A stretch of DNA of 8,648 bases. It comes from Actinomycetota bacterium (GTDB lineage: Bacteria; Zhuqueibacterota; Zhuqueibacteria; Residuimicrobiales; Krinioviventaceae). The stretch lies in assembly GCA_011682565.1 (NCBI GenBank), contig JAACEJ010000113.1:1-8648 (forward strand). Direction: 5' to 3'. The notes under the pieces are model-generated. The model worked only from the letters and a program-made list of their open reading frames with translations. It was not told the origin of the DNA and did no database searches. Position numbers and translations under genes: made by a program. Of the stretch, positions 1 to 6,254 are shown one piece after another (position 1 is the stretch's first letter; every line of letters starts with the position of its first letter).

Positions 1-18
1 TTAATATTTTTACGGATG

Positions 19-45
19 GAATGTTTTTTATTATAGAAAACATTT
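19..45 (+). terminator. AT-rich hairpin, possible terminator for a gene left of the window
   Basis: An 8-bp perfect stem pairs AATGTTTT (20-27) with AAAACATT (37-44) around a 9-base loop, and a G-T pair could extend it. On the plus strand a short T-rich run follows directly (TTTCTT), as in an intrinsic terminator. The stem is all A/T apart from one G-C pair, so it is weak. On the minus strand, downstream of the gene ending at 120, no T run follows, so it fits a plus-strand transcript entering from the left better. The rest of 1-119 is AT-rich and shows no gene. Confidence 0.3.
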
Positions 46-119
46 TTCTTAAATGCAAGGAAAATAAATTTATTTTTAACTTTTAACTATCTTTACTGAA
101 AAACAACCTCTTTGCGTAA

Positions 120-554
120 TTAATTACCTATTCTCTGCTCGTCATTCTTCTTATCAATGATGTGTCTTAAACTTGGATTGTTTTTCAAAGGATATCTTTG
201 CCGATAATCAAAAGATGTCTTGTTATATTCCTGTAGGACTTGGGTAGAATCATCAGAACTTACTGTACCATCGACTAATGCTTCAATTGCATAAAACCAG
301 GCAATAATGCTGTGTAAAATGTCTTCATAATATTCATCCTGTACCCATTGAAATAAGGCAATAGCATGTTCTGAGGCATTTGGCGCTCGCGCATTATCTC
401 TAATTTGTCCAATATACTGAAGAGCAATCACTGCATTATTCACACCTTCCCGGCTGAGCCTTCTCCTATTCTCTTGATCCGGATCAGTTTGAGCCAAAAC
501 AGCTTCCAAGTATGATCGAAAGTGAAACTTTAGCAGTTTAAATTCTACACTCAA
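120..554 (-). CDS. Hypothetical protein, possibly the C-terminal part of a split gene
   Basis: This is an open frame of 144 codons whose product I do not recognise. It looks soluble, charged and mostly helical. It is rich in aromatic residues in the middle (around WVQDEYYED and IIAWFYAIEALVDG, about residues 70-95) and ends in a basic tail. No signal peptide or membrane segment is visible. The start is doubtful: no ATG or GTG is available in frame, TTG at 552-554 is the best candidate, and only a poor ribosome binding site precedes it. The frame stays open 10 codons further upstream to the TAA (585-587) that ends the neighbouring membrane-protein ORF, and both are in the same frame. It may therefore be the C-terminal part of one longer protein cut by a nonsense mutation, or a translationally coupled downstream gene. 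Its composition is AT-rich, like the rest of the first 2 kb. Confidence 0.55.
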   Translation of the reverse strand: MSVEFKLLKFHFRSYLEAVLAQTDPDQENRRRLSREGVNNAVIALQYIGQIRDNARAPNASEHAIALFQWVQDEYYEDILHSIIAWFYAIEALVDGTVSSDDSTQVLQEYNKTSFDYRQRYPLKNNPSLRHIIDKKNDEQRIGN

Positions 555-584
555 ATCATCCGTATTAATTGTTTCAAGTCGGGT

Positions 585-1244
585 TTATAGAGAACGTGAC
601 TTTTCACGTACTTGAAGTAAGATAACTTTATCCTGTGGTTTTAGTTTTCTATACAAATAATCACTATGATCAATGTCCTCATAATTGGAACGCAAATCTT
701 TCAAATCCCCCCAAATCTGCTTAATGGCTTCGTTAGCGGGATTAATGGTTTTAATATTAGCCATCCTTTCATGCTTGAGATAGGTTAGAAAATTTCGATC
801 TTTAAGATTCACATATCCCAACAATACATTTTGATTTGTTCTGATATAAAGTCTGCTCGTTATTGTATCAATAGAAAAATCTCTCATGACATTTTGCAAA
901 ACAGAATCATTACCGGAAAAATCTTTATCCAGCGTCTTGTGTAATTTATTGTCCAACTCTCCATTGAACTTAAAAATCAAATGATTCTTTGCGATGGATT
1001 CCAGAATATTCCTGTTTTCATCAAAACTCTTAATAATAAAAATAATATCCACGACAACAAACAAGCCGCAGAGTATAAGGAAAGTAGGACCACTGATGGT
1101 TAGGATTTTAAAAAGAGTAACAGTCCCCTTTATTTTTCCACCCCCTATCCCTTTTCTAAATTCAGGACTACGAACAAATGCAATGATCAGCAAAATCAAC
1201 AGCAGATTGATAACAGCCAATATGATCCAGGTGACAGCAGACAT
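585..1244 (-). CDS. Unknown membrane protein with two N-terminal transmembrane helices
   Basis: The 219-residue product is of no family I can name. Two hydrophobic helices are clear: residues about 5-24 and about 47-71. The loop between them (about 25-46) is strongly basic and glycine-rich (RSPEFRKGIGGGKIKG). By the positive-inside rule that loop should be cytoplasmic, placing the hydrophilic C-terminal 145 residues outside the membrane; this topology is inferred. The C-terminal part is rich in Asp, Asn and Lys, with no cysteine pairs or catalytic motif that I can see. The ATG at 1242-1244 is preceded by a weak GGGG about 8 bases upstream. It ends in TAA at 585-587. The same frame then continues for 10 codons into the 120-554 ORF, so the full gene may once have run from 1244 to 120, giving a protein near 375 residues. 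Confidence 0.6.
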   Translation of the reverse strand: MSAVTWIILAVINLLLILLIIAFVRSPEFRKGIGGGKIKGTVTLFKILTISGPTFLILCGLFVVVDIIFIIKSFDENRNILESIAKNHLIFKFNGELDNKLHKTLDKDFSGNDSVLQNVMRDFSIDTITSRLYIRTNQNVLLGYVNLKDRNFLTYLKHERMANIKTINPANEAIKQIWGDLKDLRSNYEDIDHSDYLYRKLKPQDKVILLQVREKSRSL

Positions 1245-1469
1245 TATCGTACCCCATGCAAGTTTGCAATTATAGTTTTAGATTAAGAGACCGAAACTAA
1301 TAAAATATACCTTCAAATCCTGAATGTAATGTGAAATCCACGAGCTTTCCAGCGGGCGGAGTAAGCTTCCGCAAACATTTCGTGGTATCGACTTTATAAA
1401 AATCTGCCTGTTAAGCGAGGCACGACATTTAAACCCGCCGAGTTGTTTGCGGTTTGGTTGCCCCTATCG
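1245..1469. other. Intergenic stretch with nested hairpins, no gene seen
   Basis: This lies between the membrane-protein start and the DUF2283 stop. No coding frame of convincing length is present. It contains a nested inverted repeat: an outer arm CCACGA (1338-1343) with TCGTGG (1380-1385), and an inner GCGGA (1356-1360) with TCCGC (1368-1372). A further 5-bp hairpin pairs TGCCT (1405-1409) with AGGCA (1418-1422). This part is more GC-rich than the genes on either side, which suggests a separate origin such as a degraded mobile or repeat element. Promoter elements for the minus-strand gene starting at 1244 must lie here, but I could not pick convincing ones. Confidence 0.4.
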
Positions 1470-1697
1470 TTAGGCAATTTTCTTCCTGAATATGCCCTGA
1501 TTCACTTCTAGAGAGTAGGACAAGATAGTTTCAATATTGATTTTTTGGGATGCTGCAAGTATTTCAATACCGGCAAGTTTTCCATCAGTTGTGGTATCAA
1601 TATTTATACCTTCTGCAATCTCAATAACCCCATCCGGCTTTTGATCACTAAGCTTGAGATACAGGGCGTCGACTTCTTCATCATAAAGTACTTTCAT
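1470..1697 (-). CDS. DUF2283 family small protein
   Basis: The 75-residue product matches the DUF2283 pattern: it opens MKVLYDEEVDALYLKLSD, then has EIAEGINIDTTTDGKLAGIEIL with a conserved Gly-Ile-Glu near the middle and an Ala-Ser soon after. The family's molecular function is not established. It is often found next to a DUF4258 protein in a layout resembling a toxin-antitoxin pair, and that is the case here. Its ATG overlaps the TGA of the upstream DUF4258 frame by four bases (ATGA), implying co-transcription and translational coupling. Length is normal for the family and the frame is intact. If the upstream partner is really frameshifted, coupled translation of this gene could be weakened. 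Alternative starts are unlikely because the family typically begins with this M-K-V/I-x-Y-D motif. Confidence 0.85.
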   Translation of the reverse strand: MKVLYDEEVDALYLKLSDQKPDGVIEIAEGINIDTTTDGKLAGIEILAASQKINIETILSYSLEVNQGIFRKKIA

Positions 1698-1919
1698 CGC
1701 GTTCTTCCTCTTTTCAAGGGATAATTTGTAATCACGGTAATAATATCATCACCAACTGAAACAACAATTTTAACTGGATATTTCAAACCGACAATATTTC
1801 TGACGACCTCATGTTCTCCGTCGTTTAACTTCGAATCTGTTAATATTTCCTCAATAGTTGATTCAGGTATTTCATAGAGTATTGCTCTTCGCTTAGCGTG
1901 GCGAGAGAACTTTTTTCAC
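1694..1919 (-). pseudogene. DUF4258 family protein, frame broken in an A6 run near the start
   Basis: Reading the minus strand, an open frame encodes FSRHAKRRAILYEIPEST, then EEILTDSKLNDGEHEVVRN, VGLKYPVKIVVSVGDD and ITVITNYPLKRGRTR before TGA at 1694-1696. The SRHAKRRA start and the IITVITNYP-type strand are typical of DUF4258, a small family often coded beside DUF2283. In that frame the only upstream codons are TGA AAA AAG, so no ATG, GTG or TTG start is available before the conserved region. A GTG lies at 1917-1919, preceded by AAAGGA at good spacing (9 bases), but it is one base out of frame because the following run has six A. With five A it would read M-K-K-F-S-R-H-A-K-R-R and give a normal 74-residue protein. 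Possible explanations are a recent 1-bp insertion, a sequencing error, or slippage at the A run. It overlaps the DUF2283 start by 4 bases. Confidence 0.75.
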
Positions 1920-2161
1920 TTTATTTTTTCCTTTGCGCTATATTTGGGCCTTTTGTCGATTCGGAAATGCATTGCAGTTAAAGCTTGTTATGTGGTCCAC
2001 ATCCAAAACTTCCATTGAGCCTGAATATTAAAAAGTAATATAAGGTAAATAATAAAAAACTCAAGCATTAATTCTAAATCAAATAAACATTGCATTCCTG
2101 CCAATGGAATATTAACTTTCATCACTTTTTTTATTCTAACCTATTTTAGAGAGAAACTTTC
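1920..2161. other. Divergent intergenic region between the DUF4258 gene and topA
   Basis: This AT-rich stretch should hold divergent promoters for the small minus-strand pair and for topA. Besides the dyad at 1990-2002 there is an 8-bp palindrome AATGCATT (1967-1974) and a small ATTCC/GGAAT inverted repeat about 50 bp before topA. The topA ATG is preceded by AGAGAG, a modest ribosome binding site. No -35/-10 pair stands out and no further gene is seen. Confidence 0.4.
1990..2002. promoter_or_regulatory. 13-bp palindrome, candidate operator before the DUF4258/DUF2283 pair
   Basis: ATGTGG and CCACAT flank a single central T, making a perfect odd-centred dyad. It lies 71 bp upstream of the GTG at 1919 on the minus strand, and 159 bp upstream of topA on the plus strand. 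Toxin-antitoxin-like modules are commonly autoregulated through such dyads, so an operator role is possible; this is inference from position and symmetry only. The single-base centre argues against an RNA hairpin. Confidence 0.3.
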
Positions 2162-4789
2162 ATGGCCAAATCACTCGTCATTGTCGAATCCCCTGCAAAA
2201 GCAAAAACAATCAATAAATATCTTGGAAGCGATTATATTGTCAAATCCAGCATTGGCCATATCCGCGACCTGCCGACCAAAAGCTCGGGCAATACGGAAA
2301 GGAAATTAATGCCCAAAGGCCTGAGCGAAGAAGAAAAAGAGATTTTTAAAAAGCAACGAGAGTACGAACGCCTTGTCCGCAGCATGGCCATCGATCCTGA
2401 GAATGGCTGGAAGGCACGATACGAAATCCTGCCGGGAAAGCACAAAGTTTTAAAAGATTTGAAAAGCGCAGCCCAAACCACGGATACTATTTTTCTCGCC
2501 ACCGATCTTGATCGCGAGGGGGAAGCCATTGCCTGGCATTTGCGCGAGTCCATCGGCGGTGATAGTGGGAGGTATAAACGCGTCACTTTTAGTGAAATTA
2601 CAAAATCTGCAATTCAGCAAGCCTTCTCTCATCCCGGTGAGTTGGACATGAATCGTGTCAATGCGCAGCAAACGCGACGTTTTCTCGACCGCGTCGTCGG
2701 TTTCATGATCTCTCCCCTCTTGTGGAAAAAAATAGCTCGCGGGTTGTCTGCCGGACGGGTGCAGTCCGTGGCCGTGCGCTTGGTTGTTGAACGAGAACGG
2801 GAGATTCGTATTTTCGTTCCGGAAGAATACTGGCAAGTTTTTGCTGATCTGGAAGCACAAAAGCCTTTCCGCGCCCAGGTGATGAAACACAAGGGCAATA
2901 AATTCTTGCCTAAAAATCGCGAGCAAACCGATGCTGCTTTGGCTGAATTGGAAAAGGCCGCTTATAAAATAATCGATCACAAGCAAACGCCGACCAAACA
3001 AAATCCCTACCCTCCTTTTATCACCACGACGTTGCAGGCCGCTGCCAGCACGCGGCTCGGGTTTGGCGTTAAAAAAACCATGTTCATGGCACAGCGCCTG
3101 TACGAAGCAGGGTATATCACTTATATGCGAACGGATTCAACGCATCTGAGCAGCCAGTCTATTTCCTCGGTCCGTGCATTCATAGAAGATAATTATGGGA
3201 AAAAATACCTGCCGGACAAGCCCCGTTTTTATGCCAGTAAAGCAGGAGCACAGGAAGCGCATGAAGCCATTCGCCCCACAAATGTGGAAAACACTCCTGA
3301 AAAAATGGCGGGGCTGGAACGAGACCAGGCGCGGCTATACGATTTGATCTGGAGGCAGTTTGTGGCTTGCCAGATGCCCCCGGCGCTCTTTGACAGCACA
3401 ACCATTGTGATTGAAGCCGATGACTATGAATTACGCGCACGGGGCCGCGTTATGCGCTTTGACGGCTGGACGCGCGTTTTACCGGCCATCAAAAAAGGCG
3501 AACAGGATACCCTTTTGCCCGATGTTCAAGTCGGGCAAATTTTACCGCTGATTCAACTGGAGCCCACGCAGCATTTCACCAAACCACCGGCGCGATACAC
3601 GGAAGCAAGCCTGGTAAAAGAACTGGAGAAACGCGGCATCGGCCGTCCGTCAACCTATGCTCCTATTATTTCAACCATCCAGGACCGCGGCTATGTCAAA
3701 CTTTTAAAAAGAAGATTTTATGCTGAGAAAATCGGTGAAATCGTCACCGACCGTCTGATTGAAAATTTCCAGGATTTGATGGACTATGGTTTTACAGCCG
3801 AAATGGAGGCGGAACTTGATGAAATTGCCGGGGGGAATAAAGAATGGCGCGCCGCTCTGGATGCATTTTACAAAGATTTTAAAAAAGAGGTTTCATTGGC
3901 GGAAGAAACGATGCGCCGCAATCAACCGGTTGTTATTGATGAAATAAAATGCCCTTCCTGTGGCAGGCCAATGATGGTGCGTACGGCGCGTACCGGCGTT
4001 TTCATGGCATGTACCGGCTATGATTTGCCTGCCAAAGAGCAATGCAAAACAACCATCAATTTGATTCCCGGAGAGGAAAGCGAAGCCGTACTACCAGTTA
4101 ACGGCAAAGACGCCGAGACGGCAGAACTCCTGGCCAAACGCCGCTGTCCGATTTGCGGCACAGCCATGGACAGCTATTTGGTTGATGAACACCGAAAGCT
4201 GCATATTTGCGGAAACAGTCCCGATTGCAGCGGACATGAAATTGAAGAAGGAACATTCCGTATTAAAGGATATGACGGGCCGACGATCGAATGCGATAAG
4301 TGCGGCGCGGAAATGGTACTGAAAACCGGGCGTTTTGGAAAATTCTTCGCTTGCACCCGATACCCGGAATGCAAAAATACCCGCAAACTTTTGCGCAATG
4401 GTCAGCCTGCGCCGCCAAAGGCCGATCCGGTTCCTATGCCGGAATTAAAGTGCACAAAATCCGATGCCTATTTTCTCCTCCGCGATGGCGCAGCAGGAAT
4501 TTTTCTGGCAGCGAACAACTATCCGAAATCACGGGAAACCAAAAGTCCATTGGTGGAAGACCTTGCCCGTCATAGAGAGGAACTGGACCCCAAATTCCAT
4601 TACCTTGCCGAGGCGCCGCTCGTCGATCCTGACGGAAACAAATCCGTCATCCGCTTTAAACGAAAAGAAAAAAAACAGTATTTGATGACGGAAAAGGAAG
4701 GCAAGGCGACGGGCTGGGAAGCCTGTTTTGAGAATGGAATGTGGAAGTGGACAAACAAGAAGAAAAACAAACCAAAACGTTTAAAATAA
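2162..4789 (+). CDS. topA: DNA topoisomerase I (type IA)
   Basis: This enzyme relaxes negatively supercoiled DNA by cutting one strand through a 5'-phosphotyrosine and passing the other strand. The 875-residue product is full length (E. coli TopA has 865). The N-terminal Toprim domain shows VIVESPAKAKTI with Glu9 and FLATDLDREGEAIAWHL with Asp115, Asp117 and Glu119, which bind Mg2+. The catalytic tyrosine is Tyr321 in ITYMRTDSTHLS, with Arg323 nearby, followed by QEAHEAIRPT at about 364-373. Three four-cysteine zinc ribbons follow: Cys597/600/617/628, Cys662/665/683/689 and Cys711/714/731/737. The tail from about 764 contains KSDAYFLLRDGAAG and FLAAN, then SRETKSPLVEDL and EGKATGWEA; it closely resembles the E. 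coli C-terminal domain as I recall it. It stands alone on the plus strand, between the accessory genes on the left and the convergent thioesterase gene. The ATG at 2162 begins the conserved MAKSLVIVES motif, which settles the start. Confidence 0.98.
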   Translation: MAKSLVIVESPAKAKTINKYLGSDYIVKSSIGHIRDLPTKSSGNTERKLMPKGLSEEEKEIFKKQREYERLVRSMAIDPENGWKARYEILPGKHKVLKDLKSAAQTTDTIFLATDLDREGEAIAWHLRESIGGDSGRYKRVTFSEITKSAIQQAFSHPGELDMNRVNAQQTRRFLDRVVGFMISPLLWKKIARGLSAGRVQSVAVRLVVEREREIRIFVPEEYWQVFADLEAQKPFRAQVMKHKGNKFLPKNREQTDAALAELEKAAYKIIDHKQTPTKQNPYPPFITTTLQAAASTRLGFGVKKTMFMAQRLYEAGYITYMRTDSTHLSSQSISSVRAFIEDNYGKKYLPDKPRFYASKAGAQEAHEAIRPTNVENTPEKMAGLERDQARLYDLIWRQFVACQMPPALFDSTTIVIEADDYELRARGRVMRFDGWTRVLPAIKKGEQDTLLPDVQVGQILPLIQLEPTQHFTKPPARYTEASLVKELEKRGIGRPSTYAPIISTIQDRGYVKLLKRRFYAEKIGEIVTDRLIENFQDLMDYGFTAEMEAELDEIAGGNKEWRAALDAFYKDFKKEVSLAEETMRRNQPVVIDEIKCPSCGRPMMVRTARTGVFMACTGYDLPAKEQCKTTINLIPGEESEAVLPVNGKDAETAELLAKRRCPICGTAMDSYLVDEHRKLHICGNSPDCSGHEIEEGTFRIKGYDGPTIECDKCGAEMVLKTGRFGKFFACTRYPECKNTRKLLRNGQPAPPKADPVPMPELKCTKSDAYFLLRDGAAGIFLAANNYPKSRETKSPLVEDLARHREELDPKFHYLAEAPLVDPDGNKSVIRFKRKEKKQYLMTEKEGKATGWEACFENGMWKWTNKKKNKPKRLK

Positions 4790-4798
4790 CATGCAGTA

Positions 4799-4846
4799 TT
4801 TCACTTGCGGATGGACAGTACACGAGAAATAGCAGTGCAAGTGAAA
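4799..4846. repeat. 10-bp inverted repeat with 28-base spacer after topA
   Basis: TTTCACTTGC (4799-4808) is the exact reverse complement of GCAAGTGAAA (4837-4846). It begins 10 bases after the topA stop. An A-rich run follows the right arm; read from the minus strand, an A/T-rich run likewise follows the left arm. The long spacer makes it a poor classical terminator, but it could fold at the end of the topA transcript. The right arm sits inside a short direct repeat: AAATAG-CAG-TGCAAGTGAAAAA (4827-4848) recurs as AAATAG-TGCAGAATGAAAAA (4850-4869). Confidence 0.5.
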
Positions 4847-4881
4847 AATAAATAGTGCAGAATGAAAAAGTTAAAATTGCA

Positions 4882-4906
4882 GCTTAACTGTCATTAAGCG
4901 ATTTTT
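4882..4906 (+). terminator. Candidate bidirectional terminator between topA and the thioesterase gene
   Basis: GCTTAA (4882-4887) pairs with TTAAGC (4894-4899) around the 6-base loop CTGTCA. On the plus strand GATTTTTC follows at once, as in an intrinsic terminator for topA. On the minus strand the same hairpin lies just past the thioesterase stop and is followed by a T-rich but broken run. The stem is only 6 bp and AT-rich, so strength is probably modest. Position between convergent genes supports the reading. Confidence 0.5.
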
Positions 4907-4930
4907 CGTTGTTCATTTTTCATTATTCAT
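4903..4930. repeat. Two tandem 14-bp units across the thioesterase stop codon
   Basis: On the minus strand ATGAATAATGAAAA (4930-4917) is followed directly by ATGAACAACGAAAA (4916-4903), differing at two positions. The first unit encodes the last residues Met-Asn-Asn-Glu-Lys of the thioesterase, and the stop codon TGA lies in the second. The repeat therefore supplies the very C-terminus of that protein. Confidence 0.6.
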
Positions 4931-5374
4931 TTTCCCCTTCCTCCTCGCCCCCGCTTCTTTCCAGGCTTCGAGTTCTTCTTCGCTCTGCGGCATCAGATCG
5001 GGAATGGGGATGGGATTATTTTTCTCATCCAGTCCGACAATTGTGAAAAAGGCTGTAGCGGCAAGAAAGGTTTCGTCAGCATACGTGTCCTCGCCATATA
5101 CTTCGGTTTGCACTTCCATAGAGGTTTTAAATGCGCGCGTCATTTTTGCAGTTATTTTCACAACGTGCCCAACGCGCAGCGGTCTGAGGAATTTCAGCTT
5201 GTCGACGGCAACAGTGGTTACCCTGGCGTTTGAATGGCGGCGCGCACAAATTGCAGCCGTCATATCCAAGTGTTGCATAATGCGCCCGCCGAAAACACTG
5301 CCGATACTGTTTGTATCTGCGGGCGTGGCGATAAAGGATGTTTCGGTTATCGAGTCAGACGGTGCTTTCTTCAT
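4913..5374 (-). CDS. Acyl-CoA thioesterase, hotdog fold (YciA/BACH-like)
   Basis: The 153-residue protein is a single hotdog domain of the acyl-CoA hydrolase family, which releases free CoA and a fatty acid from acyl-CoA in the cytoplasm. The family signature is visible as PADTNSIGSVFGGRIMQHLD (residues 18-37), with Asn22, the Phe-Gly-Gly at 28-30 and Asp37. It continues with VTTVAVDKLKFLRPLRVGHVV at 52-72, then the Thr-Ser-Met of a core strand (84-86) and a FFTIVGLDEKNNPIPIP tail (109-125). YciA proteins have the same order of motifs. Chain-length preference cannot be read from the sequence. The ATG at 5374 has AGAGG about 6 bases upstream, and it overlaps the end of lipA by 20 bp, so translation is probably coupled to lipA. 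The last few residues come from a short tandem repeat and are not part of the conserved domain. Confidence 0.9.
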   Translation of the reverse strand: MKKAPSDSITETSFIATPADTNSIGSVFGGRIMQHLDMTAAICARRHSNARVTTVAVDKLKFLRPLRVGHVVKITAKMTRAFKTSMEVQTEVYGEDTYADETFLAATAFFTIVGLDEKNNPIPIPDLMPQSEEELEAWKEAGARRKGKMNNEK

Positions 5375-6245
5375 GGAATGCCTCTTTTGTTATAAATTGT
5401 TCATCCGCGCGGTAAGAACTGCGCACAAGCGGACCGGACTGGACGTTCTCAAATCCCATTGCCAGACCATTATGTCTCATTTGTGCAAATTCTTCAGGTG
5501 TTACAAATCGATCGACAGGCAAATGATTCCGTGAGGGCTGCAAATATTGGCCAATGGTCAACATTTGGCAATTTGCATCCAATAAATCGTGCATGGCTTC
5601 TCGCACTTCATCGAGAGTTTCTCCCAGGCCGACCATAATGCCCGACTTTGTAAAAACATCATATTCACTCGCACGACGCAACAATTCCAGGGAGCGTGCA
5701 TAGTTCGCTTGTGGTCTGGCCAGCGGATAAAGTCTCGGCACAGTTTCAATGTTATGATTAAGCACATCCGGCTTGGCAGCGAGCACTGTGGCCAAGTCTT
5801 TTTCCGAACCCTGAAAATCCGGGATAAGAACTTCTATTTTGTATCCCGGTTGTGCACGGCGTACTGCGGTAATTGTACGGGCAAAGTGTTCAGCGCCACC
5901 GTCCGGCAAATCATCACGGGTAACGGAGGTAATGACGGCATAGCGCAAGTTTAAATCCCTGACAGCCTCGGCAACGAGACGCGGCTCATCAGGATTGAGC
6001 GGTTGCGGCTTGCCCGGCGTTACGGCACAAAAACGGCAATTCCGGCTGCACACATCGCCCATAATCATAAACGTCGCTGTCCGCCGACTCCAGCATTCGC
6101 CGATATTAGGACAATGCGCGCTTTGACAGACAGTGTGCAGATTTTTATCTTTTACGAGTTTATCGACCTGATAAAAATTAACCCCACGGGGTAAATTAAT
6201 TTTTAACCAGTGAGGTCGTCTTTTATAACTGTTTTGCGGTTCCAT
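5355..6245 (-). CDS. lipA: Lipoyl synthase (radical SAM)
   Basis: LipA inserts two sulfur atoms into protein-bound octanoyl groups, making the lipoyl cofactor on E2 subunits and on the glycine-cleavage H protein. The 296-residue product has all expected marks. The auxiliary 4Fe-4S cluster motif C-x4-C-x5-C is Cys40, Cys45 and Cys51. The radical SAM motif C-x3-C-x2-C is Cys66, Cys70 and Cys73. VITSVTRDDLPDGGA lies at 104-118, and the family C-terminal RSSY motif at 275-278 includes the serine that ligates the auxiliary cluster. Length is normal. The ATG at 6245 follows the thyX stop by 9 bp, and an AAGGA inside the last thyX codons can serve as ribosome binding site at the slightly long spacing of 12 bases. 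Its 3' end overlaps the thioesterase start. A likely substrate protein, the E2 acyltransferase, is encoded just upstream at 7245-8522. Confidence 0.97.
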   Translation of the reverse strand: MEPQNSYKRRPHWLKINLPRGVNFYQVDKLVKDKNLHTVCQSAHCPNIGECWSRRTATFMIMGDVCSRNCRFCAVTPGKPQPLNPDEPRLVAEAVRDLNLRYAVITSVTRDDLPDGGAEHFARTITAVRRAQPGYKIEVLIPDFQGSEKDLATVLAAKPDVLNHNIETVPRLYPLARPQANYARSLELLRRASEYDVFTKSGIMVGLGETLDEVREAMHDLLDANCQMLTIGQYLQPSRNHLPVDRFVTPEEFAQMRHNGLAMGFENVQSGPLVRSSYRADEQFITKEAFHEESTV

Positions 6246-6254
6246 AAATCGGGT

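Noticed and set aside
994..1275. 93-codon plus-strand open frame opposite the membrane-protein gene
   Set aside because: It overlaps the two membrane helices of the minus-strand gene, which give a more coherent protein.
1316..1381. 21-codon minus-strand ORF starting M-F-A-E-A-Y-S
   Set aside because: It is very short, lies inside the nested hairpin segment and has no ribosome binding site.
1410..1475. Integron attC site after the DUF2283 gene
   Set aside because: On the minus strand both heptamers have the RYYYAAC form and point the same way. A real attC needs RYYYAAC at one end and GTTRRRY at the other, and no matching GTTRRRY was found, so it was not annotated.
2450..3001. 183-codon minus-strand open frame within topA
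   Set aside because: It is fully antisense to conserved topA domains and shows no family motif.
5004..5534. 176-codon open frame on the plus strand opposite the thioesterase and lipA
   Set aside because: It crosses the ends of two well-supported minus-strand genes and has no recognisable domain.
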